Assembly (NCBI GenBank): GCA_014379885.1
Contig: JACMKW010000039.1
Coordinates: 1-5,005 of the forward strand
Direction: 5' to 3'
Source of the DNA: Rhizobacter sp.
Lineage (GTDB): Bacteria > Pseudomonadota > Gammaproteobacteria > Burkholderiales > Burkholderiaceae
DNA: 5,005 nucleotides
Shown here: positions 1 through 5,005 of the stretch, one piece after another
Layout: each line of letters begins with the position of its first letter
Numbering within the stretch: position 1 is the stretch's first letter
Notes under the pieces: model-generated
Database searches by the model: none
Told to the model about the DNA's origin: nothing
The model's input: only the letters and a program-made list of their open reading frames with translations
Translations under genes and position numbers: made by a program

Positions 1-122
1 CGGGCGTCCCATCGAGTCTCTACGGCAGGCACGGCCCGCGCGGCGACGCCCTTTGCGGCTTCGCGCTGACTCATTCAATTTTCCCCGGACAGCAGTGCGC
101 CTGCGCGGGAATGACGAGGTGG
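1..122. other. Intergenic region with possible start of a leftward gene at the edge
   Basis: No complete gene lies here. On the minus strand an ATG at 74-72 opens a frame that stays open to the window edge (24 codons, beginning MSQREAAKGVAARAV). A weak purine-rich GGGGA sits about 8 bases upstream of it. This could be the 5' end of the next gene, in the same direction as the FAH-family gene, but 24 codons are too few to recognise a product. Third-position GC looks somewhat lower than in the neighbouring genes. The bases between this ATG and the FAH stop hold a half-copy of a REP-like repeat, listed separately. No U-tract terminator is visible after the FAH gene. Confidence 0.3.
99..116. repeat. 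Half-copy of a REP-like intergenic palindrome
   Basis: The plus-strand string GCCTGCGCGGGAATGACG at 99-116 matches, from memory, one arm of a widespread proteobacterial intergenic repeat whose complete form reads like CGTCATTCCCGCG-AGGCGGGAATCC on the other strand. The second arm, which should mirror GGGAATG, is missing: the bases on the left read AGTGC instead. It begins 7 bases past the stop of the FAH-family gene, a usual position for REP-type sequences. A small GCGC-CT-GCGC inverted repeat (97-106) overlaps it. The identification rests on recall and was not searched. Confidence 0.4.
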
Positions 123-959
123 CTACTTCACCAGCTGCCGCTGCTCGCCAAGCCCGGCAATGCCAAGCGTCATCACATCGCCGGCTTTCAGAAACTGCGG
201 CGGCTTCATGCCCATGCCCACACCGGGTGGCGTCCCGGTGCAGATCACATCGCCCGGCAGCAGTGTCATGAAGCGGCTCACGTAGCTCACGATGTGAGCC
301 ACACCGAAGACCATCGTGGCCGTGTTGCCGCGCTGGCGGGGCTCGCCGTTAACGTTCAGCCACATCGCGAGCGACTGGGGGTCGGGCACTTCGTCGGGTG
401 TCACCAACCAGGGGCCGATGGGGCCGAAGGTGTCGCAGCCCTTGCCCTTGTCCCAGGTGCCGCCGCGCTCGATCTGGTATTCGCGCTCCGACACGTCGTT
501 CACCACGCAGTAACCGCCCACATGCTGGAGCGCATTTTCCTCGCTCACCTGCCGCGCGGTGTGCGAGATCACCACGCCCAGCTCCACCTCCCAGTCGCTC
601 TTCAGGCTGCCGGGCGGTAGCCGCACCGGGTCATAAGGCCCGCTGATGCAGCTGGTGGCCTTCAGGAAGACGATGGGCTCCTTCGGAATGGGCAGGCCCG
701 ACTCGGCCGCGTGGTCGGCGTAGTTGAGCCCGATGGCAACGAACTTGCTGATGCCGGTGAAGGGAACGCCCAGGCGGGGTTGGCCTTTGACGCGAGGGAA
801 CTCCGCGGGTTTGAGTTGGCTCATTCGCTTGAGGCCGGCCCTGCCGAGGGCGGGCAGATGCAGGTCAGGCACGGCGCTGGAGAGGTCGCGCAGCACACCT
901 TGTGCATCGACCGCGCCCACGCGCTCACGCCCCTCGGGACCGAAACGGATCCATTTCAT
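123..959 (-). CDS. Fumarylacetoacetate hydrolase (FAH) family protein
   Basis: A soluble metal-dependent enzyme of 278 residues, the usual length for the short FAH family, which cleaves or isomerises C-C bonds in diketo or oxo acids. The conserved core starts near residue 66 with FTGISKFVAIGLNYADHA. It includes the metal-binding ExE pair E124/E126 (DWEVELG), a third acidic ligand D155 (VVNDVSERE), the lysine/glycine stretch WDKGKGCDTFGPIGPW (169-184), and TGTPPGVG (241-248). The pattern resembles proteins annotated as ureidoglycolate lyase, 2-hydroxyhepta-2,4-diene-1,7-dioate isomerase or 2,4-diketo-3-deoxy-L-fuconate hydrolase; sequence alone does not separate these. The start at 959 (MKWIRFG) is chosen because AGGGG lies 5 bases upstream (969-965). 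A longer in-frame start at 1034 would add 25 residues without family character and would run into the divergent gene's start. The gene is divergent from the cyclopropane synthase gene, and no other gene of a degradation pathway is visible. Confidence 0.93.
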   Translation of the reverse strand: MKWIRFGPEGRERVGAVDAQGVLRDLSSAVPDLHLPALGRAGLKRMSQLKPAEFPRVKGQPRLGVPFTGISKFVAIGLNYADHAAESGLPIPKEPIVFLKATSCISGPYDPVRLPPGSLKSDWEVELGVVISHTARQVSEENALQHVGGYCVVNDVSEREYQIERGGTWDKGKGCDTFGPIGPWLVTPDEVPDPQSLAMWLNVNGEPRQRGNTATMVFGVAHIVSYVSRFMTLLPGDVICTGTPPGVGMGMKPPQFLKAGDVMTLGIAGLGEQRQLVK

Positions 960-1024
960 TGAAACCCCTGGATGTCTGATGGAAAGCTGATTTTCATACC
1001 ATTCAAAGCTGCGAGGTGACGACG
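960..1024. promoter_or_regulatory. Divergent intergenic region between FAH-family and cfa genes
   Basis: These 65 bases separate two divergently read starts and should hold both promoters, unless one lies inside the opposite gene. The middle part (about 982-1009) is clearly more AT-rich than its surroundings. I find no convincing sigma-70 -35/-10 pair: TTGAAA at 959-964 has no good -10 at 16-18 bases, and TACCAT at 997-1002 has no good -35. AAAGCTG occurs as a direct repeat at 983-989 and 1005-1011, 22 bases apart, about two helical turns. Promoter function is inferred from gene orientation only. Confidence 0.45.
1013..1019 (+). promoter_or_regulatory. Ribosome binding site that decides the cfa start
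   Basis: GAGGTGA is a strong match to the anti-Shine-Dalgarno sequence of 16S rRNA and ends 5 bases before the ATG at 1025. An in-frame GTG at 1016 lies inside this motif, so the ATG at 1025 is the more likely start, which removes three residues from the longest reading. Confidence 0.75.
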
Positions 1025-2275
1025 ATGTTGGCAATCGAACGAGCCCTGGAAGAACGGTTGGCGCCGCAAGGCGTGCCGCTGGCAGTGGTGCTGCCCGGCG
1101 GGCGCAAGCTGGGCGCGGCTGACCCGGCGGTGACCATGCGACTGCAGTCGCTGGCGCCCCTGGCCCACATCGCCACCGGCCAGATCGGGCGGGTCGCGCA
1201 AGACTATGTGGAAGGCCGGGTCGACTTCGATGGCAGCGTGCGCGACCTGATGCACGTGGCCGCGCAGATCGTGGGCGAAGAGCCCATCGCCGGCGATGCC
1301 GCGTTGCCGATCGCCTGGTGGCGCAACATCGTGCGGGCCGCGCGCTCGCGGGCCCGCCACCATGCCGAAGCTGACGCGCAACAGGTGCAGTTCCACTACG
1401 ACGTGTCTGATGCGTTCTACGGCCTGTGGCTCGATGAACGCAAGGTCTACTCCTGCGCCTACTGGCGCGATGGGCAGATGACGCTCGAAGCCGCGCAGGC
1501 CGCCAAGCTCGACCACATCTGCAAGAAGCTCATGCTCCATGAGGGCGAGCGTTTTCTCGACATCGGTGCCGGCTGGGGCGGCCTGCTGCTGTGGGCAGCC
1601 GAACACTACGGCGTGCGGGCCGATGGCATCACGTTGTCGAGGAACCAACATGAGCATGTGAACCGGCTGATCGACGAACGAGGCCTGCGTGGCCGCGTGA
1701 GCATGAGCTTGTGCGATTACCGCGACCTCCCCGCCAACGCGCCCTATGACAGCATCGCCTCGGTGGGCATGTTCGAGCACGTGGGCCACGCGCAGCTGCC
1801 GGTGTACTTCAACCAGGTTCGCCGTTTGCTCAAACCGGGTGGGCTGTTGATGAACCATGGCATCACCGCCAGCAACACGCGCAATGACCCGCTTGGCGCG
1901 GGCATGGGCGACTTCATCGAGCGCTACATCTTCCCGGGCGGTGAGCTGCTGCATGTGTCGCACGTGCTCAAGGTGATGAGCGAAGCCAGCTTGGAGCCGC
2001 TGGACGCCGAGAACCTGCGCCCCCACTACGCCCGCACGCTGTGGGCCTGGAGCGACCGGCTGGAAGCGCAGCTTGCCCAGGCGCGCGGCGTGACACGCGA
2101 TTCGGTGGTGCGTGCCTATCGCCTCTACCTCGCCGGCAGCGCGATGAGTTTCGAGCAGGGCTGGATTTCGCTGTATCAGATGCTGGCAAGCCGCCCCAGT
2201 GGTGACGTGGCAGCGGGCACGATGCGGGGCGCACAATCGCGGTTTCCGTTCAACCGCGAGTACATCTACCGATGA
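1025..2275 (+). CDS. cfa: Cyclopropane-fatty-acyl-phospholipid synthase family methyltransferase
   Basis: Probably transfers a methylene group from S-adenosylmethionine to the double bond of unsaturated acyl chains in membrane phospholipids, at the cytoplasmic membrane face. The protein has 416 residues, somewhat longer than the 382 of E. coli Cfa. The N-terminal part (1-110) includes a G-x5-Y-x2-G-x2-D stretch (55-70) typical of the family's lipid-binding domain. The catalytic Rossmann domain begins near HYDVSDAFYGLWL (124-136). Seen residues matching the family active site are C144 in YSCAYW, SAM motif I FLDIGAGWGG (177-186), E251 in GMFEHVG, H278 in NHGI, and Y335 in HYARTLWAW; these correspond to C139, E239, H266 and Y317 of E. 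coli. All catalytic positions look intact. Its stop overlaps the DUF1840 start. The exact product (cyclopropane or methyl-branched chain) is not decided by sequence; the symbol is given by family and a paralogue is possible. Confidence 0.93.
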   Translation: MLAIERALEERLAPQGVPLAVVLPGGRKLGAADPAVTMRLQSLAPLAHIATGQIGRVAQDYVEGRVDFDGSVRDLMHVAAQIVGEEPIAGDAALPIAWWRNIVRAARSRARHHAEADAQQVQFHYDVSDAFYGLWLDERKVYSCAYWRDGQMTLEAAQAAKLDHICKKLMLHEGERFLDIGAGWGGLLLWAAEHYGVRADGITLSRNQHEHVNRLIDERGLRGRVSMSLCDYRDLPANAPYDSIASVGMFEHVGHAQLPVYFNQVRRLLKPGGLLMNHGITASNTRNDPLGAGMGDFIERYIFPGGELLHVSHVLKVMSEASLEPLDAENLRPHYARTLWAWSDRLEAQLAQARGVTRDSVVRAYRLYLAGSAMSFEQGWISLYQMLASRPSGDVAAGTMRGAQSRFPFNREYIYR

Positions 2276-2586
2276 TTTACAAGTTCAAATCGAAAGCCGC
2301 CGGGGACGTGATCATGCTGGCGCCCGGTGGCGACGCAGTGCTGCGCATCATTGGCAAGGAGCCGGCGGCCAAGGGCATCATCGATACGGCCGACATGCCG
2401 GCGGCGATGAAAGCCATCGAACAAGCCGTGGCCGCTGATGAAGCCGCACGCAAAAAACCCGAACCCGACGACGAAGCCAAACCCGGCAAAGGCGACGGCG
2501 TGACGCTGCGTCAGCGCGCCTGGCCGCTGCTGGAAATGATGAAACGCTCGCATGCGGCGGGCGAACCCATCGTCTGGGGCGTATGA
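2272..2586 (+). CDS. DUF1840 domain-containing protein
   Basis: A small protein of 104 residues and unknown function, recognised as DUF1840 by its start MIYKFKSKAAGDVIML, the GIID segment near residue 35, and the end SHAAGEPIVWGV. I know the family mainly from Burkholderiales. The N-terminal part (1-55) looks like a compact alpha/beta fold. Residues 56-76 are a charged, proline-rich, probably flexible linker, and 77-104 a conserved tail around VTLRQRAWPLLEMMKRSHAA. No signal peptide or membrane segment is seen, so it is likely cytoplasmic. Its ATG overlaps the cfa stop as ATGA (2272-2275) with no good Shine-Dalgarno of its own, which suggests translational coupling to cfa. The YbhB-family gene follows 22 bases downstream. 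A role linked to lipid modification is only an inference from position. Confidence 0.92.
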   Translation: MIYKFKSKAAGDVIMLAPGGDAVLRIIGKEPAAKGIIDTADMPAAMKAIEQAVAADEAARKKPEPDDEAKPGKGDGVTLRQRAWPLLEMMKRSHAAGEPIVWGV

Positions 2587-2594
2587 AAGCAACA

Positions 2595-2600
2595 CAGGAG
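2595..2600 (+). promoter_or_regulatory. Ribosome binding site for the YbhB-family gene
   Basis: CAGGAG lies 8 bases before the ATG at 2609. It supports that start (MKLLSDSW) over an in-frame ATG at 2552, which lies inside the DUF1840 gene and would add 19 residues of no family character. Confidence 0.65.
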
Positions 2601-2608
2601 ACAGGCGC

Positions 2609-3235
2609 ATGAAGCTCTTGAGCGACAGCTGGGTCAATGGCGACCGCATACCCACGCGCTTTGCCGCGGGCAAGCCCGATGTGGCGAATGGCGTGGCCTT
2701 CTCCGACAACATCAGCCCGCACCTGGCCTGGAGCGAGGTGCCGGTCGGCACACGCTCGTTTGCGCTCATCTGCCACGACTTCGACGTGCCCAGCCGCGGC
2801 GACGATGTCAACAAGCCCGACCGCGAAGTGCCCAGCGACCTGCCGCGCACTGACTTCTTCCACTGGGTGATGGTCGACATTCCGGCCAGCCTGTCGCAGC
2901 TCGCCGAAGGCGAGTACAGCCGTGGGTTCACCCCGCACGGCAAGACCGGCCCGGCCACGCTGCACGGCGCGCGCCACGGCCTGAATGACTACACCGGCTG
3001 GTTTGCCGGCGACCCGGCCAACGCCGGCCAGTACTTCGGCTACGACGGTCCCTTCCCGCCCTTCAACGACTCGCTGATCCACCACTACGTGTTCACGCTC
3101 TACGCGCTCAGCGTGCCGCGCGTGGCGGTCGAGGCTGCGTTCACCGGTCCGCAGGTGCGCGAAGCCATCTTCACGCACGTGCTGGCCGAGGCCACCCACT
3201 CGGGCACCTACACACTCAATCGCCGCCTGATCTGA
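2609..3235 (+). CDS. YbhB/YbcL family (PEBP-like) protein
   Basis: Belongs to the phosphatidylethanolamine-binding protein/Raf kinase inhibitor-like superfamily, which binds anionic small ligands such as phospholipid headgroups; the physiological role of the bacterial members is not settled. The conserved elements are the first ligand-pocket motif CHDFDVPSR (55-63, with D57 and D59), FFHWVMVDIP (83-92, with H85), and the second pocket motif from Y145 to L167 (GPFPPFNDSLIHHYVFTLYAL, key residues P148, P150, H158, H159). At 208 residues it is longer than the 158-residue E. coli YbhB. The extra length lies between the motifs, at about 63-80 and 104-145, and such a longer subfamily is familiar in proteobacteria. 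There is no signal peptide, so it is probably cytoplasmic. It is probably cotranscribed with cfa and the DUF1840 gene. The stop is followed immediately by a palindromic repeat. Confidence 0.92.
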   Translation: MKLLSDSWVNGDRIPTRFAAGKPDVANGVAFSDNISPHLAWSEVPVGTRSFALICHDFDVPSRGDDVNKPDREVPSDLPRTDFFHWVMVDIPASLSQLAEGEYSRGFTPHGKTGPATLHGARHGLNDYTGWFAGDPANAGQYFGYDGPFPPFNDSLIHHYVFTLYALSVPRVAVEAAFTGPQVREAIFTHVLAEATHSGTYTLNRRLI

Positions 3236-3309
3236 TGACAGCCCCCACGTCGCTTCGCTCCTGCCCCCCGAAGGGGGTGTCAGCCGCCTTGGGGCGGCCC
3301 GGCGCCGGC
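3236..3309. repeat. GC-rich palindromic intergenic repeat (REP-like)
   Basis: This stretch fills nearly the whole spacer between the YbhB-family stop and the phosphatase start. It contains CCCCC-GAA-GGGGG (3265-3277), a perfect GCCGCC-TTGG-GGCGGC hairpin (3283-3298), and a 10-base palindrome CCGGCGCCGG (3299-3308). A wider alternative pairing is also present: TGACA...CCCCC (3236-3246) with GGGGGTGTCA (3273-3282). The order CCCCC, CTTCG, CCCCGAAGGGGG, CCTTGGGGCGGCCCGGC is like repeats I recall after genes in Comamonadaceae and relatives. It could end or attenuate the upstream transcript or stabilise its 3' end, but it has no U-tract. A copy count in the genome would settle its repeat nature. 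Confidence 0.6.
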
Positions 3310-3316
3310 TGATCCG

Positions 3317-3979
3317 ATGGAGCAAGCCACCCGCATCCTGGCCGTCCGCCACGGAGAAACCGCCTGGAACGTCGACACCCGCATTCAGGGCCAGCTCGAC
3401 ATTCCCCTCAACGACACCGGCCGCTGGCAGGCCGAGCGTTTGGCGGCGTCTGTGGCCGACGAAGGCGTGCACGCCATCTATTCGAGCGACCTGCTGCGCG
3501 CTTACCAGACCGCCCAGGCCATTGCGCAGGCCACCGGCTTGCCGGTGAATACCGACACCGCCTTGCGCGAGCGTGGCTTCGGCGAGTTCGAAGGCCACAC
3601 CTACAAGGAGATCGAGGCACGTTGGCCCGAGCAGTCCGAACGCTGGCGCAAGCGGGACCCCGATTTCAGCCCGGGTGTGACGGGCGAGTCGCTGCACGTG
3701 TTCTTCGAGCGCTGCGTGACGGTGGCCACGCGCCTGGCTGCCGCCCACCCTGGCCAGACCATCGCCCTGGTGGCGCATGGCGGCGTGATGGATTGCCTCT
3801 ACCGCGCCGCCTCGCGCCTGGACTTGCAGGCCGCACGCTCGTGGCAACTGGGCAATGCCAGCATCAACCGGCTGCTCTACACAGCGGGGGGCTTCACGCT
3901 GGTGGGCTGGAGCGATACCTCGCACCTGGACAGCGGCTCGCGCGACGAAAGCAACGACATCGTGGGCCACGCAGCCTGA
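3317..3979 (+). CDS. Histidine phosphatase family protein (phosphoglycerate mutase-like)
   Basis: A cytoplasmic phosphatase or mutase of the histidine phosphatase superfamily, 220 residues, working through a phosphohistidine intermediate. The catalytic signature is LAVRHGETAWN (8-18) with nucleophile H12 and phosphate-pocket R11. Others are SSDLLRAYQTA (56-66) with R61, the likely general acid E85 in LRERGFGEFEG, and the second histidine H154 in LVAHGGVMD. All key residues are present. The short form resembles cofactor-dependent GpmB/PhoE/CobC-like phosphatases more than true glycolytic mutase; the substrate cannot be read from the sequence. The start at 3317 is firm, because no alternative start codon exists in the open frame back to 3239 and the signature begins ten residues in. 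No Shine-Dalgarno is visible: the upstream bases belong to a palindromic repeat ending about 7 bases before the ATG. Confidence 0.93.
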   Translation: MEQATRILAVRHGETAWNVDTRIQGQLDIPLNDTGRWQAERLAASVADEGVHAIYSSDLLRAYQTAQAIAQATGLPVNTDTALRERGFGEFEGHTYKEIEARWPEQSERWRKRDPDFSPGVTGESLHVFFERCVTVATRLAAAHPGQTIALVAHGGVMDCLYRAASRLDLQAARSWQLGNASINRLLYTAGGFTLVGWSDTSHLDSGSRDESNDIVGHAA

Positions 3980-3983
3980 ATTC

Positions 3984-4011
3984 CCCTAGGGTGAGCTCTC
4001 TCACCCTGGGG
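3984..4011 (+). terminator. Strong hairpin after the phosphatase gene (terminator-like or operator)
   Basis: CCCTAGGGTGAG (3984-3995) and CTCACCCTGGGG (4000-4011) pair over 12 positions, with one G-T wobble and a CTCT loop. The hairpin starts 4 bases after the phosphatase stop. No run of T follows (TAGCCCCG), so it is not a classical intrinsic terminator; it may act with Rho, protect the 3' end, or be a protein-binding dyad about 45-70 bases upstream of the desaturase-family start. The left arm contains the palindrome CCCTAGGG. Structure is seen directly; function is inference. Confidence 0.45.
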
Positions 4012-4055
4012 TAGCCCCGGGTTCCCGGCGCCGCCCGGCTGGGCACCATCGGCCT

Positions 4056-5005
4056 ATGACGCCTGCACAAATCATTGTTCTCGCCACGCCGGTCTTTCTG
4101 CTGATGATCGGCATCGAGTTCCTCATCGGCCTCAAACGCGGCCGCAACACCTACCGCCTGAATGACGCGCTCAACAGCATCGGCCTGGGCATCATGAGCC
4201 AGCTGGTGGGGCTGTTCAGTGCGCTCTTCACGGTGTGGCTGTACGTGGTGGTGTTCAACCATGCATCGTTGTGGCAGCTGCCCGCCGATCAGCTGTGGGT
4301 GTGGGTCGCGGCCGTGGTGCTGTACGACTTCTGCTACTACTGGCAGCACCGCTTCGGCCACACCGTGTCGGTGTTCTGGGCGTCTCACGTGGTGCACCAC
4401 CAAAGCGAGGACTACAACCTCTCGACCGCGCTGCGCCAGACCGGCACCGGGTGGGTGGGCAACTGGTTGTTCTACCTGCCCATGGCGGTGTTGGGTTTTC
4501 CGCCGCTGGTGTTCGGTGTGGCTGCGCTCATCGACTTGCTGTACCAGTACTGGGTGCACACCCAGCACGTGGGCAAGCTGGGCTGGTTCGACCGCTGGTT
4601 CTGCGCGCCCAGCAACCACCGTGTGCACCACGCGGTGAACGACAAGTACCTCGACAAGAACTACGGCGGCATCTTCATCATCTGGGACCGCTTGTTCGGC
4701 AGCTTCATTGAAGAAGACGATGCCGAAGAAATCGTCTACGGCACACGCGGCCCGCTGCGCAGTTGGAACCCGGTGAAAGCCAACCTGCAGTACTACGGCG
4801 AGCTGTTCAAGGACTCGTGGCACGCCACGAGCTGGGCCGACAAGCTGCGCGTGTGGTTCAAGCACCCTGGCTGGCGCCCGGCCGATGTGGCCGCGCGCTT
4901 TCCCAAACCAGCCTTCGACATCACCCGCGTGGAGCGCTATGACCCGCCGATGTCGCGCGCTGCACAGTGGGCCGCCATGGCGCTGTTCGTGGCCCTGCTG
5001 GTCGC
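4056..5005 (+). CDS. Sterol desaturase/fatty acid hydroxylase family membrane protein (3' truncated by window)
   Basis: An integral membrane di-iron enzyme that probably hydroxylates, desaturates or cleaves a lipid substrate. The frame is open from the ATG at 4056 to the window end, giving 316 residues so far. Histidine clusters that would bind the two irons are H98-x3-H102 (HRFGH), H111-x2-H114-H115 (HVVHH), H168-x2-H171 (HTQH) and H188-x2-H191-H192 (HRVHH). Hydrophobic membrane segments are seen at about 5-25, 42-68, 80-96 and 137-165, with another starting near 303 at the edge. Residues 205-240 (YGGIFIIWDRLFGSF and an acidic stretch) and KHPGWRPAD (269-277) resemble alkylglycerol monooxygenase-like members with a C-terminal membrane extension; this subgroup assignment is tentative. 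No Shine-Dalgarno precedes the ATG, and no other start codon is seen in-frame back to about 4008, so it may be leaderless or weakly translated. The stop lies outside the window. Confidence 0.9.
   Translation, partial: MTPAQIIVLATPVFLLMIGIEFLIGLKRGRNTYRLNDALNSIGLGIMSQLVGLFSALFTVWLYVVVFNHASLWQLPADQLWVWVAAVVLYDFCYYWQHRFGHTVSVFWASHVVHHQSEDYNLSTALRQTGTGWVGNWLFYLPMAVLGFPPLVFGVAALIDLLYQYWVHTQHVGKLGWFDRWFCAPSNHRVHHAVNDKYLDKNYGGIFIIWDRLFGSFIEEDDAEEIVYGTRGPLRSWNPVKANLQYYGELFKDSWHATSWADKLRVWFKHPGWRPADVAARFPKPAFDITRVERYDPPMSRAAQWAAMALFVALLV

Noticed and set aside
111..962. Plus-strand open frames opposite the FAH-family gene
   Set aside because: The minus strand carries a full-length enzyme with metal ligands and a ribosome binding site; the plus-strand translations show no recognisable family.
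956..2236. A 426-codon open frame on the minus strand opposite the cyclopropane synthase gene
   Set aside because: The translation is rich in His, Ala, Arg and Gln and has no family motif. It is a mirror of the well-supported plus-strand gene, as often happens in GC-rich DNA.
3236..3316. Spacer hairpins as an intrinsic terminator
   Set aside because: No T-run follows any of the hairpins, so it was annotated as a repeat and not as a terminator.
2378..3970. A 530-codon minus-strand open frame across three genes
   Set aside because: It lies opposite the DUF1840, YbhB-family and phosphatase genes, all with intact motifs, and passes through the palindromic spacer. Its composition is that of an antisense shadow.
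4041..4058. Possible sigma-54 promoter (GGGCAC...GGCC) before the desaturase-family gene
   Set aside because: The GG and GC elements do not have the required spacing, and the second element would fall on the start codon.
4219..4711. Plus-strand open frames of 139 and 158 codons inside the desaturase-family gene
   Set aside because: They are out of frame with the recognised gene, which is open over the whole stretch, and their translations are biased towards Cys, Ser, Arg and Gly with no family character.
3894..4865. A 323-codon minus-strand open frame opposite the desaturase-family gene
   Set aside because: It is rich in His, Val, Gln and Arg without motifs, while the plus strand here encodes four histidine clusters and membrane segments in one frame.

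Overview
The window is GC-rich with strong G/C bias at third codon positions. It carries a DUF1840 gene (a family I know mainly from Burkholderiales) and GC-rich palindromic intergenic repeats of a kind common in Comamonadaceae-like genomes. I read it as chromosomal DNA of a betaproteobacterium, order Burkholderiales. That assignment is inference, because no rRNA or other marker gene is present.

Layout. Bases 1-122 are mostly non-coding, with half of a REP-like repeat and a possible start of a leftward gene running off the left edge. A leftward gene (123-959) encodes a fumarylacetoacetate-hydrolase-family enzyme. A 65-base divergent intergenic region follows. A rightward run then begins: a cyclopropane-fatty-acyl-phospholipid synthase-type methyltransferase (1025-2275), a DUF1840 protein overlapping it by ATGA (2272-2586), and a YbhB/PEBP-family protein 22 bases further on (2609-3235). 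An 81-base spacer almost filled by GC-rich palindromes separates these from a histidine phosphatase (3317-3979). A 76-base spacer with a strong 12-bp hairpin then precedes a membrane-bound sterol desaturase/fatty acid hydroxylase-family gene (4056 to beyond 5005), cut by the right edge.

Function. Two genes probably act on membrane lipids: the cyclopropane synthase modifies unsaturated acyl chains of phospholipids, and the di-iron histidine-box protein is a likely lipid hydroxylase, desaturase or ether-lipid monooxygenase. PEBP proteins are named for phospholipid-headgroup binding, but bacterial YbhB has no settled role. The FAH-family enzyme belongs to catabolism of sugar acids, aromatics or ureides and looks unrelated. 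The 1025-3235 genes are close enough to be one transcript; the phosphatase and desaturase genes may be separate units, since both are preceded by structured spacers and lack a recognisable Shine-Dalgarno.

I see no mobile element, CRISPR array, tRNA, rRNA, toxin-antitoxin or phage gene, and no frameshifted gene. The window looks like an ordinary core chromosomal neighbourhood. The points most worth a second look are the two structured spacers, the DUF1840 gene translationally coupled to the cyclopropane synthase gene, and the identity of the desaturase-family enzyme. I found no convincing new multi-gene system.
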